NCBI GenBank assembly: GCA_024691105.1
Contig: JAILNY010000121.1
Location: 1 to 64,000 of the forward strand
Origin: Treponema sp.
Lineage (GTDB): Bacteria; Spirochaetota; Spirochaetia; Treponematales; Treponemataceae
Direction of reading: 5' to 3'
Length of the DNA: 64,000 bases
The notes under the pieces are model-generated. The model had not been told where the DNA came from. It saw only the letters and a program-made list of their open reading frames with translations, and made no database searches. Positions 42,501-52,263 of this stretch are shown here, piece by piece (positions within the stretch are counted from its first letter, which is position 1; every line of letters starts with the position of its first letter). The position numbers and the translations under genes are program-made.

Positions 42501-43565
42501 ATGAAAAGAAAACTTTTTACTATTATTACAGCTGCTGTTTTGACTTGTTTACTTTTTTCGTGCAAAAAAGAAAATAGATATGCTGCTGACACACACAAGG
42601 CCGTGCTTGAAGGAAAGACTGTAGTCGAGCGCTACGGAAATCTTCAGGTTATCGGAGCTGACTTGTGTAACGAAAAAGGGGAGCCTGTTCAGCTTAGGGG
42701 AATGAGCTCTCACGGACTTCAGTGGTATGGAAAATATGCCAACAAAAATGTAATTACCTGGCTTCGTGATGACTGGAACTGCCAGCTCTGGCGCGCTGCA
42801 TTGTATACATACGGCGGATATATCGGAAATCCGGTTTTAAAAGAAAAAGTGATTGACTCAATCGAAGCCTGTATCGACTGCGGAATGTATGTTCTTGTTG
42901 ACTGGCATGTTCTTAATGACCGCGATCCGCTTTTGTATCAAAAGCAGGCTGAAGAATTTTTTGATGAGATTTCTAAGACTTACGGTGATAAACCAAATAT
43001 CATTTACGAAATCTGTAATGAACCAAACGGTGACGACATTACCTGGAAAGACAACATCAAGCCTTATGCCGAAAAAATTATTCAGGTAATCAGAAAAAAT
43101 GACCCTGACAATATCATCATTGTCGGAACTCCTGTATGGTCAAGCGATGTCACTTCTGCGGCAGAAGATCCAATTTTGAATCAGAAAAACATCATGTATA
43201 CACTTCACTTTTATGCAGGTTCTCATGGTTCAAGCCGCCGCGGACACATTACCAAGGCAATTAAAAAGGGACTTCCTATCTTTGTAACAGAGTGGGGTTG
43301 TACAAAAGAAAGCGGTGACGGCGGTGTCTTTGAAAAAGAAACAATGGAATGGATTAAATACATGGAAGAAAACAATATTTCATGGACAAACTGGTCTGTA
43401 AACAACAAGGGAGAAGACTCGGGTGTTCTTGTATTTAATGCTGACCGTGATGCAAAAGGCGGCTGGAAAGATAAAGATCTTTCTAAAGCCGGAAAATTCA
43501 TCCGTAGAATTCTTAGAAACGAACTTACATACGATATTTATAAGGAAGAACAGAAGAAAAAATAG
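42501..43565 (+). CDS. GH5-family endoglucanase lipoprotein
   Basis: 354 residues. A signal peptide ends in the lipobox LLFSC (Cys near residue 21), so the enzyme is anchored on the outside. The body is a glycoside hydrolase family 5 TIM barrel: LRGMSSHGLQWYGKY (start of barrel), YVLVDWHVLNDRDPL, the acid/base Glu in IIYEICNEPNG (around 175), LHFYAGSHG and the nucleophile Glu in PIFVTEWGC (around 261). Family members hydrolyse cellulose, mannan or mixed-linkage glucan; the exact substrate is not readable. TAGGAAGGAA precedes the ATG. It suggests a plant-fibre-rich habitat. The next gene follows after 14 bases. Confidence 0.95.
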   Translation: MKRKLFTIITAAVLTCLLFSCKKENRYAADTHKAVLEGKTVVERYGNLQVIGADLCNEKGEPVQLRGMSSHGLQWYGKYANKNVITWLRDDWNCQLWRAALYTYGGYIGNPVLKEKVIDSIEACIDCGMYVLVDWHVLNDRDPLLYQKQAEEFFDEISKTYGDKPNIIYEICNEPNGDDITWKDNIKPYAEKIIQVIRKNDPDNIIIVGTPVWSSDVTSAAEDPILNQKNIMYTLHFYAGSHGSSRRGHITKAIKKGLPIFVTEWGCTKESGDGGVFEKETMEWIKYMEENNISWTNWSVNNKGEDSGVLVFNADRDAKGGWKDKDLSKAGKFIRRILRNELTYDIYKEEQKKK

Positions 43566-43579
43566 CTTCTGGTAAAAAT

Positions 43580-44677
43580 ATGCCTAATCTCATTGACTAT
43601 ATAAAATGGCGGGGTGACCTGTCTTTTAAAACTCATAAATTTAACGAAATTGATATGCTCGTTCTTTGTCAGATTTCTTATCTGAATTTTGATGAGCTTG
43701 CTCCGGCTGAACTGAAAGCGGGAATGACTTTAAGCGCGCTGTGGAATGCGTTTAGATCCGAGCCCGATTTTGAAAAACGTGCAGACCTTGGAGTTATGAT
43801 AAATCCTCAAACTGTGGATGTTTTTGAGCTTGCTGCAAAGTCTGAGCGCTTTGAAAATGTCCGCATCGCAGGCTATGTAAATAAAATTGACATAGAGCGT
43901 GAGGAACAGTTTTCTGCGATGACATATTTTACAGAAAAAGAGCGAAAAAATCCTTACGTTGTTTTTCGCGGAACGGACGATACGATTGTCGGATGGAAAG
44001 AAGACTTTAACATGGCTCTTTCGACAGATATTCCGGCACAGCTTGATTCAATAGAATATATTAACAATGTCGCAAAGTTATGTCGTGGAAAAATCTGTAC
44101 TGCGGGGCATTCCAAAGGCGGAAACCTTGCCGTTTACGCTGCCTGCTTTATGAATGATTCATATAAAAAGCGGCTTTCTGTTGTTTACAACTTTGACGGG
44201 CCGGGATTTACTTCTAAGGTACGCTCGACTTCTGCTTTTGATGCAGTCCGTTCGCGTATTAAGTCCTGGTATCCGTATGAGTCAATAATCGGTATGCTTT
44301 TTGAGCATGATGACGGCTACACGGTTATCGAAAGTTCTCAGAAAGGTGTGTGGCAGCACGATGCTCTGTCATGGCAGATCGAAGGCCGCTATTTTGTTAC
44401 CAAACCAGAGCTTGACTCAAAAAGCATCTATTTTAACAGGACATTTAATACATGGCTTTCAAAGCTTCCTGAGCAGAAGCTTGAAAAAGTTATAGATGCC
44501 ATTTTTGATGTGCTTGCCGTAACAGGGGCTAGAACAAATTCTGAGCTTGAATCTGATTTCTTTGGCAATACAAGAAAGATTATAAAGGCAATAGGTTCTC
44601 TGGATAACGATGTCAGAACAGAGGCCGGCGAGTTTGTAAAGCTCCTTTTGGACAGTGCGCTTTCGGGGCGTAAGTAA
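43580..44677 (+). CDS. Mbeg1-like (DUF2974) alpha/beta-hydrolase
   Basis: 365 residues, no signal peptide. MPNLIDYIKWRGDLSF at the start and FNEIDMLVLCQISYLNFD are the typical opening of DUF2974/Mbeg1-like proteins. The nucleophile elbow TAGHSKGGNLA (Ser around residue 178) is that of a lipase-like hydrolase; VVFRGTDDTIVGWKEDF precedes it. Substrate unknown. A cytoplasmic esterase or lipase role is by family. It lies 14 bases after the GH5 gene with no good Shine-Dalgarno, so coupling with it is possible. Confidence 0.88.
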   Translation: MPNLIDYIKWRGDLSFKTHKFNEIDMLVLCQISYLNFDELAPAELKAGMTLSALWNAFRSEPDFEKRADLGVMINPQTVDVFELAAKSERFENVRIAGYVNKIDIEREEQFSAMTYFTEKERKNPYVVFRGTDDTIVGWKEDFNMALSTDIPAQLDSIEYINNVAKLCRGKICTAGHSKGGNLAVYAACFMNDSYKKRLSVVYNFDGPGFTSKVRSTSAFDAVRSRIKSWYPYESIIGMLFEHDDGYTVIESSQKGVWQHDALSWQIEGRYFVTKPELDSKSIYFNRTFNTWLSKLPEQKLEKVIDAIFDVLAVTGARTNSELESDFFGNTRKIIKAIGSLDNDVRTEAGEFVKLLLDSALSGRK

Positions 44678-44722
44678 GTCTTTACGTCGAGCGCAGCATC
44701 CTGTACGTCGCGCATGCGCTAA

Positions 44723-44751
44723 TTGACAATCGTGGTGTAATTTATTACTAT
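44723..44751 (+). promoter_or_regulatory. secG promoter
   Basis: TTGACA (44723-44728), 17 bases, TACTAT (44746-44751). Leader about 62 bases. Confidence 0.75.
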
Positions 44752-44820
44752 TATTCAATCATTTTTTAGAATAAAATTCGGCTGTTCTTAGACGAGAAAC
44801 AGTCTTTGGAGTGTTATTTT

Positions 44821-45195
44821 ATGGAAGCTATGAAAGTTGTGCTTATCGTATTGTTTGTAATCATCAGTATTTTGCTTGTTCTTCTTGTTCTTATCCAGAA
44901 CGACGAAGGTGGCGGACTTGGTGGTCTTCTTTCAGGTGCAGGTTCTGCTGCATTTGGTTCACATTCGGCAAGTGTAATAAATAAAACAACTTTTGTTCTT
45001 GTTGTTCTTTTCTTTGTAACTGCTTTTGCAATTGCACGTCTTAACAAGGCTCCTGCAATTAAAGAACTTAAAGCAGAAGAAGCTGTTGAACAGCAGCTTT
45101 CTCCAGAAAGCGAAGCAGGTGACTGGTGGAACGATGTAAACGAAAAACCAGCAGAAGCTTCAGAAAATTCTTTGTCAGCAACTGACGGAGAATAA
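44821..45195 (+). CDS. secG: Protein translocase subunit SecG
   Basis: 124 residues with two membrane segments (about 4-22 and 55-75) separated by the conserved glycine-rich loop QNDEGGGLGGLLSGAG, then a charged C-terminal tail of about 45 residues that is longer than usual. SecG assists the SecYE channel. ATG 44821 is preceded by GGAG (9 bases); the frame is open five codons upstream from a TTG, but the Shine-Dalgarno would then be inside the gene. It is followed by the PTS EIIA-like gene 35 bases later. Confidence 0.95.
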   Translation: MEAMKVVLIVLFVIISILLVLLVLIQNDEGGGLGGLLSGAGSAAFGSHSASVINKTTFVLVVLFFVTAFAIARLNKAPAIKELKAEEAVEQQLSPESEAGDWWNDVNEKPAEASENSLSATDGE

Positions 45196-45230
45196 TAGCG
45201 TTTATAACAGGTAAATTACGGACAGACGCT

Positions 45231-45689
45231 ATGTTACGTGATTTGATTAATATCAGCTCTGTAAATACCAATTTGCAGAGCACGAATAAAGATGAATTAT
45301 TTGAAGAAATGACAGAAATGCTCGTTTCTCAAAATTCCGCTTTAAATAGAGACGAAGTTCTTGAGTCTTTATTGGTTAGAGAGAAAAAACTTTCTACCGG
45401 CATTGTTAAGGGAATTGCAATTCCTCATTCAATCAGTCCTGTAATTAAAAAGCCTGTTATTGCTATTGGTGTCAGCCGCGAGGGAATCGATTATGATTCT
45501 CTTGACGGTAAACCTGTACATGTTGTCGTTACGATTATTTTTCCTGCCAGCGACAATGTAAATCATCTTAAAATCATGCAATGCTTTGCTCATATTTTTA
45601 GTGATGAGCATTTTTATAAAACAGTCATGGAAAAAACTGATCCCTCTCATGTACTGAAGACCATTTTTTCTATTGAAGAAAGCCTGTAA
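45231..45689 (+). CDS. PTS EIIA-like protein (PtsN/fructose type)
   Basis: 152 residues, a single EIIA domain. The phosphorylated His lies in GIVKGIAIPHS (about residue 66), preceded by EVLESLLVREKKLSTGI, as in PtsN (EIIA-Ntr) and fructose EIIA. With no sugar EIIB or EIIC nearby, a regulatory role like PtsN is more likely than sugar transport. The ribosome binding site is weak. It lies between secG and the V-ATPase operon. Confidence 0.88.
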   Translation: MLRDLINISSVNTNLQSTNKDELFEEMTEMLVSQNSALNRDEVLESLLVREKKLSTGIVKGIAIPHSISPVIKKPVIAIGVSREGIDYDSLDGKPVHVVVTIIFPASDNVNHLKIMQCFAHIFSDEHFYKTVMEKTDPSHVLKTIFSIEESL

Positions 45690-45702
45690 TTTAAAAAAAT
45701 AA

Positions 45703-45732
45703 TTGGAAAAAAATCCAGTTGTGAGTTAAAAT
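45703..45732 (+). promoter_or_regulatory. Possible promoter of the V-ATPase operon
   Basis: TTGGAA (45703-45708), 18 bases, TAAAAT (45727-45732), ending 26 bases before the first start codon; GGAGGA precedes the ATG. Confidence 0.4.
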
Positions 45733-45758
45733 ATATTACAGAGCATCTGGAGGAAGAA

Positions 45759-46070
45759 ATGGCAGAGAGCGATTCGGATATTTTAACGCACTTACTTGAG
45801 GTAGAATCGGAGGCGGCTCTTCTTGTTGATAATGCAGAGACCGAAGCAGGCAAGAGAATCCTGGCTGCCAAAACTAAGGCTGACGAAGTTTTTCATTCAC
45901 AATATCTTGATAAAGTAAAGGTCTTAGAAGACGACTATAATCAGAAAATTCAAAGCTATCAGAAAACTCATGACGAAAGTTTTGAGCAGTATAAAAATAA
46001 TATAGAACAAAGCCAGAAAGACATAGGCGCTTTTGATGCGCTTATGAATAAAACGCTTTTTAATGCGTAA
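45759..46070 (+). CDS. V-type ATPase subunit G/H-like stalk protein
   Basis: 103 residues, nearly all helical, with Ala/Glu/Lys heptads over residues 10-90 (LLEVESEAALLVDNAETEAG, then KTKADEVFHSQYLDK). Proteins of this kind open archaeal and spirochaetal V-ATPase operons and pair with subunit E as the peripheral stalk. GGAGGA lies about 6 bases before the ATG. The subunit C gene follows after 11 bases. The call rests on position and coiled-coil character more than on specific motifs. Confidence 0.8.
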   Translation: MAESDSDILTHLLEVESEAALLVDNAETEAGKRILAAKTKADEVFHSQYLDKVKVLEDDYNQKIQSYQKTHDESFEQYKNNIEQSQKDIGAFDALMNKTLFNA

Positions 46071-46081
46071 AGGCGGCATGT

Positions 46082-47083
46082 ATGGATCGAACCGGGGCTT
46101 CCTGTTACATATATGCAAAGGCAAGCGGAATGCTTGCAAAATCCTACACAGGTCCAAATGCAAAAAAACTCTTTAATGCAAAGTCCTTACAGGAACTTTG
46201 GTCACTTCTTTTTGATGACGAAATGCCGTCTGTTCCGCAGACTGTTCTTGCGCAGGTAATCGAAAAAAAATCTTACGAAAAATTTGTTGAAGAATACAAT
46301 ACTCTTTTGACCGCTTATTCAAAACCGGACGATGTGCTTGTCGAGCTTTTGCACTGGTTTGATTTTGAAAATCTAAAAAATGCCGGCGCGCTTCTTTCTA
46401 CAGGTCACAGCGAAAAACTTGATTACACTTCGATAAAGCCGTTCAACCTTTTAAAATATGAACAGTGGCCTGATTTAGAAAAAATGACAGTCGGTACAGA
46501 GCTTGCCTGGTATAATAGACCGCCGCAGGTTTTTGAGCAGCAGGAGTTTTCCAACAGACTTGATATTCAATTCATAAAAAAAATATGGAAGGTTTCAGAA
46601 AAGCTTCCTGCAGCAGAAAAAAAAGCTGTACAGAAAATTATTGCCGAACGCTATTCTATGAAAAATATTCTTTGGGCAATGCGCTTAAAGGTGTATTATA
46701 ATATGAGTAGTGACGAGATAAAAAATCGGCTTGTATTTTTAGAAGACAGAAAAAGCCGCTCTGATTTGTTTGCGAAAGAGGCATTGAAAATTCTTGATTT
46801 TAATGTTGATTCGTATGATGATTGGAGTAAGTGGCATTACGCTTTTCTTTTGAATTCAAGTGACGATTTAAGATTCTGGAAGCTTGATCCGCAGTTTGTT
46901 GAACAAAAGGTTTCGGACTTGTTTTATGTTCAGATGAAGCGCAATTTTCATCGTGAGCCGTTTACTGCAATGGTGATGGTAGCGTGGTTTTTTATTAAGA
47001 TGCACGAGCTTGATAATATAAGAATGGTCACAGAAGCGATAAGGCTTAATGTTGATATAGAAGAAAGAGGTATAGATGGCTAG
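46082..47083 (+). CDS. ntpC: V-type ATPase subunit C (AC39-type)
   Basis: 333 residues, helical throughout. WHYAFLLNSSD, DIQFIKKIWKV, and KNILWAMRLKVYYNM match the central-stalk socket subunit C/d that sits on the membrane ring. It joins the rotor subunits D and F to the membrane ring. It follows the stalk gene by 11 bases and its end overlaps subunit I by 8 bases. The operon order is G/H, C, I, K, F, E, A, B, D. Confidence 0.88.
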   Translation: MDRTGASCYIYAKASGMLAKSYTGPNAKKLFNAKSLQELWSLLFDDEMPSVPQTVLAQVIEKKSYEKFVEEYNTLLTAYSKPDDVLVELLHWFDFENLKNAGALLSTGHSEKLDYTSIKPFNLLKYEQWPDLEKMTVGTELAWYNRPPQVFEQQEFSNRLDIQFIKKIWKVSEKLPAAEKKAVQKIIAERYSMKNILWAMRLKVYYNMSSDEIKNRLVFLEDRKSRSDLFAKEALKILDFNVDSYDDWSKWHYAFLLNSSDDLRFWKLDPQFVEQKVSDLFYVQMKRNFHREPFTAMVMVAWFFIKMHELDNIRMVTEAIRLNVDIEERGIDG

Positions 47084-49067
47084 AACGACTCCTATGCGGC
47101 TTGTAGAACTTATGGTTCTAAAGCAGGATATTTCTAAAGTACTTTCATATCTGGGAAGAAAGGCATGCTTTCAGTTTCAGACTTCGTTTGAAGATTCTGA
47201 AAATAAATCGCAGACCTCTTCTAATAAAGAACTCGAGCTTTACAGACAGCTTGATCAGGTACGCGCATTTTTGACTTTGCCGGAATATTCCGGACCAATC
47301 GAAAAAACTACAATGCCTGAGCAGAGCGATTATATTCAGGTACAGGGAATTCTTGACAGCATTAAAGAGCTTCAGGAAAAAACAGGCAAAGAATACGATG
47401 TAAATAAACGTGTCGAAGAAGCATACGATGAAGCAATAGCTTTTTCTAATCTTAAGGCAGCATATTCTGATCTGGAAAATCTTTCGTTTTTAACAATCCG
47501 TATCGGTAAAATAGATCCGGATGAATTTGATGAACTTAAATTTGATGTCGGAAGTCGCGCTATAGTTATTCCTCTTGGAGAATCAAAGTCGCGCATTCTT
47601 GCTGCCTCTTCTAAAAAAGGAAGGTTTGCACTTGATTCTGAATTAAAGAAACATAATTTTGTTAATATTGAAGTGCCGGAGGATTTTAAAGGAATCCCTG
47701 ATGATGTTCTTGAAGCCTTAAAAAAACAGAAAGAAGATTCTGATGAAAAACTGAAGGGCTATGAAGACCAGCGTAAAAACTTTTGTGACACTCACAAGGA
47801 TGTTATATACGATTTGCTTGGAAAGCTTTCTCTTGCAAGTCAGGTTTGCGCAACAGAAAATAAACTTGAAGCAACTAAACTTGTTTACAGAATTACAGGC
47901 TGGATTCCACTTGTTGATGCAGACAAGGTTCTCAAAGACTTGCAAGAAATTACAGAAGGCCGTATTGCAATCAGGGAGTATAAACCGGAAGAAGTTCCGA
48001 GTGTTATAAAAGGCAAAGAAAAAGTTCCTGTAGAATTGAAACACGGAAAATTTGTCTCAAGCTTTAAGAGAATGATTTTTAGTTACGGCTCACCTGTTTA
48101 CGGAACTGTTGACCCGACGCCGTTTGTTGCATTGTTCTTTACGATTTTGTTTGGAATTATGTTTGGCGATGCAGGTCAGGGACTTATATTTTTGTTAGTA
48201 GGAATTTTGATGGCATGCAAAGTAATAAAAGTCGGTGGCTGGAATAAGTTTGCTCCGATTTTTATGGCCATCGGTTGTACCAGTATGATAATGGGAATTT
48301 TAACCGGTGAGTTTTTTGCAAACGAAACACTGTTGATTCCTGTTTCAAGATTTTTGACCGGTTTATTTGGAGAACCGCGCGACCAGATTTTGCATATGAT
48401 GCCAAGCTCGGATCCTCATTCTATTTTGAACATGTTTAAGTTTTTTGGTTTTTCAGTTGCTGTCGGTTTTCTTATCAACTCAACGGGACTTATTATTAAC
48501 ATCATAAATAATATTTATAAAAAGCATCCTGGTCGCGCGTTGTTTGGCAAGAACGGACTTTGCGGTGCGGTGTTCTTCTGGTATGTGATAATTTTTGTTG
48601 TACGCATTTTCTTGTTTAAGCACGAGATTCATATGTATGACTGGATTGTAATTGGCGTAAGCCTTTTTGGTGCAGCCTTTGGAGAACCTTTTGAACGCCT
48701 GCTTGACGGAGAACGCCCGGTATTAGAAAACGGTTTTGGGTCGGCTTTAATTTCGGGTGTGGTTGAATTGATAGAAGTAATAATCGGCTACATGTCAAAT
48801 ACGATAAGTTTTTTGCGTGTCGGTGCGTTTGCTTTTGCGCATGCAGTTTTGGGTTATATCATTGCAAAGATGTGCGAGATTGCACCTGCTGCAGGTGCGG
48901 TTTTGATTTTGATTGTCGGTAATGCAATTGTTGTTGTACTTGAAGGAATGATTGTTGCAATTCAGGTTATCCGTTTGCAGTATTATGAGTTCTTCTCTAA
49001 ATTCTTTAACGAAACAGGACGTGAGTTTAAGCCTTATGCTTTTACAAGTGTTCCTGAAATAAAATAA
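47076..49067 (+). CDS. ntpI: V-type ATPase subunit I
   Basis: 663 residues. A long cytoplasmic N-terminal domain with coiled-coil (about 1-330) is followed by seven or eight membrane segments, with GIMFGDAGQGL and the C-terminal SFLRVGAFAFAHAVLGYI, where the conserved Arg and neighbours form the half-channel for ions. It is the stator of the membrane sector. AGAGG lies 5 bases before ATG 47076, and the gene overlaps subunit C. Whether it moves Na+ or H+ cannot be judged from this subunit alone. Confidence 0.95.
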   Translation: MARTTPMRLVELMVLKQDISKVLSYLGRKACFQFQTSFEDSENKSQTSSNKELELYRQLDQVRAFLTLPEYSGPIEKTTMPEQSDYIQVQGILDSIKELQEKTGKEYDVNKRVEEAYDEAIAFSNLKAAYSDLENLSFLTIRIGKIDPDEFDELKFDVGSRAIVIPLGESKSRILAASSKKGRFALDSELKKHNFVNIEVPEDFKGIPDDVLEALKKQKEDSDEKLKGYEDQRKNFCDTHKDVIYDLLGKLSLASQVCATENKLEATKLVYRITGWIPLVDADKVLKDLQEITEGRIAIREYKPEEVPSVIKGKEKVPVELKHGKFVSSFKRMIFSYGSPVYGTVDPTPFVALFFTILFGIMFGDAGQGLIFLLVGILMACKVIKVGGWNKFAPIFMAIGCTSMIMGILTGEFFANETLLIPVSRFLTGLFGEPRDQILHMMPSSDPHSILNMFKFFGFSVAVGFLINSTGLIINIINNIYKKHPGRALFGKNGLCGAVFFWYVIIFVVRIFLFKHEIHMYDWIVIGVSLFGAAFGEPFERLLDGERPVLENGFGSALISGVVELIEVIIGYMSNTISFLRVGAFAFAHAVLGYIIAKMCEIAPAAGAVLILIVGNAIVVVLEGMIVAIQVIRLQYYEFFSKFFNETGREFKPYAFTSVPEIK

Positions 49068-49116
49068 AAAATATCTTGTGCAAAAAAAAATTGCGCAGAG
49101 TTTACAGGAGTTTTAT

Positions 49117-49446
49117 ATGAATAAGAAAATTTTTGTTTTAATGTCGTTCCTTGCGATTTTTGGAATTGCAGGATTGTTTGCTCAGGAAGAAACTGCTTCT
49201 GCTGAAGAAACACAAGTTGTTAAGCAGGCAGATAATTCACAGGCATTTAAGTACATTGCTGCAGGTATTGCAGTAGGTCTTGCATGTATCGCAGGTGGTA
49301 GTGCAGTTGGAAAAATCGGTGCTGCCGCAATGGGTGCCATGAGCGAAAACGCAGAGCTTTCTGGAAAGGCTCTTCCATTTGTTGGACTTGCTGAAGGTAT
49401 CTGTCTCTGGGGATTCCTTGTTGCTTTGTTGATTATTATTCTTTAG
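49117..49446 (+). CDS. ntpK: V-type ATPase proteolipid subunit K, single-hairpin form
   Basis: 109 residues. The start is ATG 49117 with AGGAG 7 bases upstream; earlier in-frame codons are rejected. The first 22 residues look like a signal peptide ending LFAQ, then a Glu/Thr-rich linker, then two membrane helices: KYIAAGIAVGLACIAGGSAVG (with the Gly-rich face) and the ion-binding LAEGICLWGFLVALL, whose Glu should bind the transported ion. Only one hairpin is present, unlike the four-helix K subunits of Enterococcus or eukaryotes. A cleaved N-terminal signal on a c-ring subunit is uncommon. Confidence 0.9.
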   Translation: MNKKIFVLMSFLAIFGIAGLFAQEETASAEETQVVKQADNSQAFKYIAAGIAVGLACIAGGSAVGKIGAAAMGAMSENAELSGKALPFVGLAEGICLWGFLVALLIIIL

Positions 49447-49470
49447 TGTCCTCATATTTACGAGGTTGTT

Positions 49471-49806
49471 TTGGAATATTTTATTATCGGTGAGCGTGAA
49501 CTTGTTCTTGCTTTTGCACTTGTCGGCGTAAAAGGTGCCTATGCTTCTAACAGAACTCAGGCACTTGATGCGTTTAACAAAGTAACAGGACAGTCAGGAC
49601 TTGTGTCTGCTCAATTAAGTTCGGGTCTTCCTAAGGTTCTCATTTTGACAGAAGATGTTTCTGTCATGCTTGAAGATGAAGTAAAAAAATGGCAGCTTGG
49701 AGGAAGGTATCCGCTTATTGTAGAAATTCCTGGACTTGCAGGAAAAATTGCCGGAAAGAAATCTTTAACGGATTCAATCCGCGAAGCTGTTGGAATTAGA
49801 GTTTAG
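49471..49806 (+). CDS. ntpF: V-type ATPase subunit F
   Basis: 111 residues, Rossmann-like. EYFIIGERELVLAFALVGVKG at the start and KVLILTEDVSVMLEDEV, then PLIVEIPG near the end, are typical of the rotor subunit F. The start is TTG 49471, with GAGG five bases upstream; the next in-frame ATG would lose the first beta-strand. Subunit F modulates ATPase activity in related enzymes. It lies 24 bases after subunit K. Confidence 0.93.
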   Translation: MEYFIIGERELVLAFALVGVKGAYASNRTQALDAFNKVTGQSGLVSAQLSSGLPKVLILTEDVSVMLEDEVKKWQLGGRYPLIVEIPGLAGKIAGKKSLTDSIREAVGIRV

Positions 49807-49843
49807 TCTGGATTTTTATAAATCCGGAAAAAGGAAATAATTT

Positions 49844-50491
49844 ATGGAAGAACTTAGATCGACTGATGTTCTTGAAAAAGAAATTCAAAATGATGCAAGA
49901 ATAAAAGCCGCAAAGATACTTGAAGATGCAGAGCTTCAGTGCCAGCAGGTTATGGCAGGTGTTGACTTACGTCTTGAAAATGCATTGGAAGAGCGCAAAG
50001 CATATTATGATCACAAGTTTGAGCTTTTTAAAAATAATCTTGACTCAAGCCTTCCGCTTGAAAAATCAAGATTTCTTGTTTCGTACATAAGTTCTTCTAT
50101 TTCAAATTCAATAAATGAATTCTTAAAAAAACTAAATCAATCCGAGCGGCTTTTGCTTGTACTTTCTATGCTTAAGCAGTTTGATTTAGATTCAAATAAA
50201 AATTTAAGTGAATCAATTTTTGATGCAAATGTTTATGGCTTTGAATTAAATTCAGCAAAAAAAGAACTTGAAAAAACAAATTTAAAAATTAAAGATGTTT
50301 CATCGATTGATTTTGCAAAGACAAACGAAGAGGCAATTGATGGAATTGAAATTCACGAAGGAATAATTCTTGTTTCAGAAAATACCGGTGTAAAAATAAG
50401 ACTTACACTTGAGCAGTATGTTTCTGAATTGATTGATAAAAAACGAAGTGAACTGGCCACTACTTTATTTGGCGGGAGGCTTCCAGAATGA
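49844..50491 (+). CDS. ntpE: V-type ATPase subunit E
   Basis: 215 residues. An N-terminal helical part (about 1-110) rich in Glu/Lys/Ala forms the peripheral stalk with the G/H subunit, and a C-terminal alpha/beta domain (about 120-215; [20 protein letters not shown]) contacts subunit B. AAGGAAAT precedes the ATG. The stop overlaps the start of atpA by 4 bases (ATGA). Confidence 0.88.
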   Translation: MEELRSTDVLEKEIQNDARIKAAKILEDAELQCQQVMAGVDLRLENALEERKAYYDHKFELFKNNLDSSLPLEKSRFLVSYISSSISNSINEFLKKLNQSERLLLVLSMLKQFDLDSNKNLSESIFDANVYGFELNSAKKELEKTNLKIKDVSSIDFAKTNEEAIDGIEIHEGIILVSENTGVKIRLTLEQYVSELIDKKRSELATTLFGGRLPE

Positions 50492-52263
50492 TTGAAGGAA
50501 AAATAACACGCATCTCTGGTCCTATTGTTTATGCCGAAGGACTTGAAGGCTGCGGTCTTTATGATGTAGTAAATGTCGGAAAAAATAAACTCATCGGTGA
50601 GATTATCCGCCAGAACAAGGGTAAGGCGGTTATTCAGGTTTACGAAGACGATACCGGTATGCAGATTGGCGAAACCGTTGAATGTACCGAGGCGCCGCTT
50701 TCTTTAAAACTTGGACCAGGACTTGTCGGTACTATTTACGATGGTATTCAGCGACCGCTAAAAGAAATGTTTGAAGACAAAGGTGCTTTTTTACTGCCGG
50801 GACAGAGAACTACTCCAATCGATGATAAAAAAGAATGGGAGTTTAAAGCGGCGCCGGAGATGCACTCTGGGAGTCAGATTGCACCGGGCGCGGTTTTAGG
50901 AACTGTTCAGGAATCTGCATCGATTTTGCATTCGATAATGATTCCGCCTTATATCAAAGGAAAGACTTTAAAAACTTTTAAGGGAAACGGATCTTATACT
51001 GTTGATGATGTAATTGCGACAACAGAGCTTGATGAAGAAATAAAATTAAGTCAGTACTGGCCGGTACGAAAACCGCGCCCGTATTCAGCTAAGCTTGGGG
51101 TTACAGAGCCGCTTTTGACAGGACAGCGCGTAATCGATGTATTCTTTCCTCTTTCTAAAGGTGGAACAGCTGCAATTCCTGGCGGCTTTGGTACAGGAAA
51201 AACAATGACACAGCACGCGGTTGCAAAATGGTGCGATGCAGATTTGATTATCTACATCGGATGCGGCGAGCGCGGTAACGAAATGACTGACGTATTAACC
51301 GAGTTCCCTGAGCTTATCGACCCGCGCACAGGCCGCTCTCTTATGGAGCGCACGATATTAATTGCAAATACCTCTAACATGCCGGTTGCGGCGCGCGAAG
51401 TTTCGCTTTATTCAGGAATTACTCTTGCAGAATACTACCGCGATATGGGAATGGCCGTTGCTATTATGGCAGACTCGACTTCGCGCTGGGCGGAGGCTTT
51501 GCGCGAGCTTTCCGGTCGTATGGAAGAAATGCCTGCAGAAGAAGGATTCCCTGCGTATTTACCGACGCGCCTTGCTGAGTTTTACGAGAGAGCAGGTCGT
51601 GTAACTTCGCTATGCAATAAAGAAGGAAGTGTTTCTGTAATCGGCGCCGTCTCTCCACCGGGAGGCGACTTTTCTGAACCGGTAACTCAGCATACAAAAC
51701 GCTTTATCAGATGCTTTTGGGCGCTTGACCGCGAACTTGCAAATGCGCGACATTATCCTGCAATCAGCTGGATAGATTCATATTCTGAATATGCCGAAGA
51801 AGTAAAAGAGTGGTGGGCAAAAACCAGTCCTGAATGGGCAGAGGTAAGAGGCCGCGCTCTTGCTCTTTTGAACAGCGAGAAAAAGCTTGAACAGATTGTT
51901 CGTCTTATCGGTCCTGATGCATTGCCGGAATCTGAACGGCTTGTTCTTGTTGTTTCTGATATGATGAAGAATGGATTTTTACAGCAGAACGCATTTGATA
52001 AAAACGATGCTTATTGTTCTGTAGAAAAACAGATTAAGATTCTTGTGCTCATGGTAAAATTTTATGACCGTGCGCTTGCAGTTGTTAAAGCCGGTGCACC
52101 GCTTTCTAAGGTTATTGAACTTGAGTGCCGCGAAAAAATTGTAAGAATCAAGTCAAATATTGCAAATGACGAAATAGAAAAAATTAACGAAATCGAAAAT
52201 CTTCTTGAGCAGGATTTTGATGCGCTTGAACGTATTTATAAAGTATCGGAGGCAGCTGTATGA
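50488..52263 (+). CDS. atpA: V-type ATPase catalytic subunit A
   Basis: 591 residues. The catalytic P-loop is GGFGTGKT (about residues 232-239), followed by [15 protein letters not shown], with catalytic Glu, and [23 protein letters not shown], the subunit's hallmark. The non-homologous bulge domain specific to V/A-type A subunits lies between about 110 and 190 ([20 protein letters not shown]). It hydrolyses or makes ATP at the A-B interface. It overlaps subunit E and subunit B by 4 bases each, showing tight translational coupling. Confidence 0.98.
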   Translation: MIEGKITRISGPIVYAEGLEGCGLYDVVNVGKNKLIGEIIRQNKGKAVIQVYEDDTGMQIGETVECTEAPLSLKLGPGLVGTIYDGIQRPLKEMFEDKGAFLLPGQRTTPIDDKKEWEFKAAPEMHSGSQIAPGAVLGTVQESASILHSIMIPPYIKGKTLKTFKGNGSYTVDDVIATTELDEEIKLSQYWPVRKPRPYSAKLGVTEPLLTGQRVIDVFFPLSKGGTAAIPGGFGTGKTMTQHAVAKWCDADLIIYIGCGERGNEMTDVLTEFPELIDPRTGRSLMERTILIANTSNMPVAAREVSLYSGITLAEYYRDMGMAVAIMADSTSRWAEALRELSGRMEEMPAEEGFPAYLPTRLAEFYERAGRVTSLCNKEGSVSVIGAVSPPGGDFSEPVTQHTKRFIRCFWALDRELANARHYPAISWIDSYSEYAEEVKEWWAKTSPEWAEVRGRALALLNSEKKLEQIVRLIGPDALPESERLVLVVSDMMKNGFLQQNAFDKNDAYCSVEKQIKILVLMVKFYDRALAVVKAGAPLSKVIELECREKIVRIKSNIANDEIEKINEIENLLEQDFDALERIYKVSEAAV

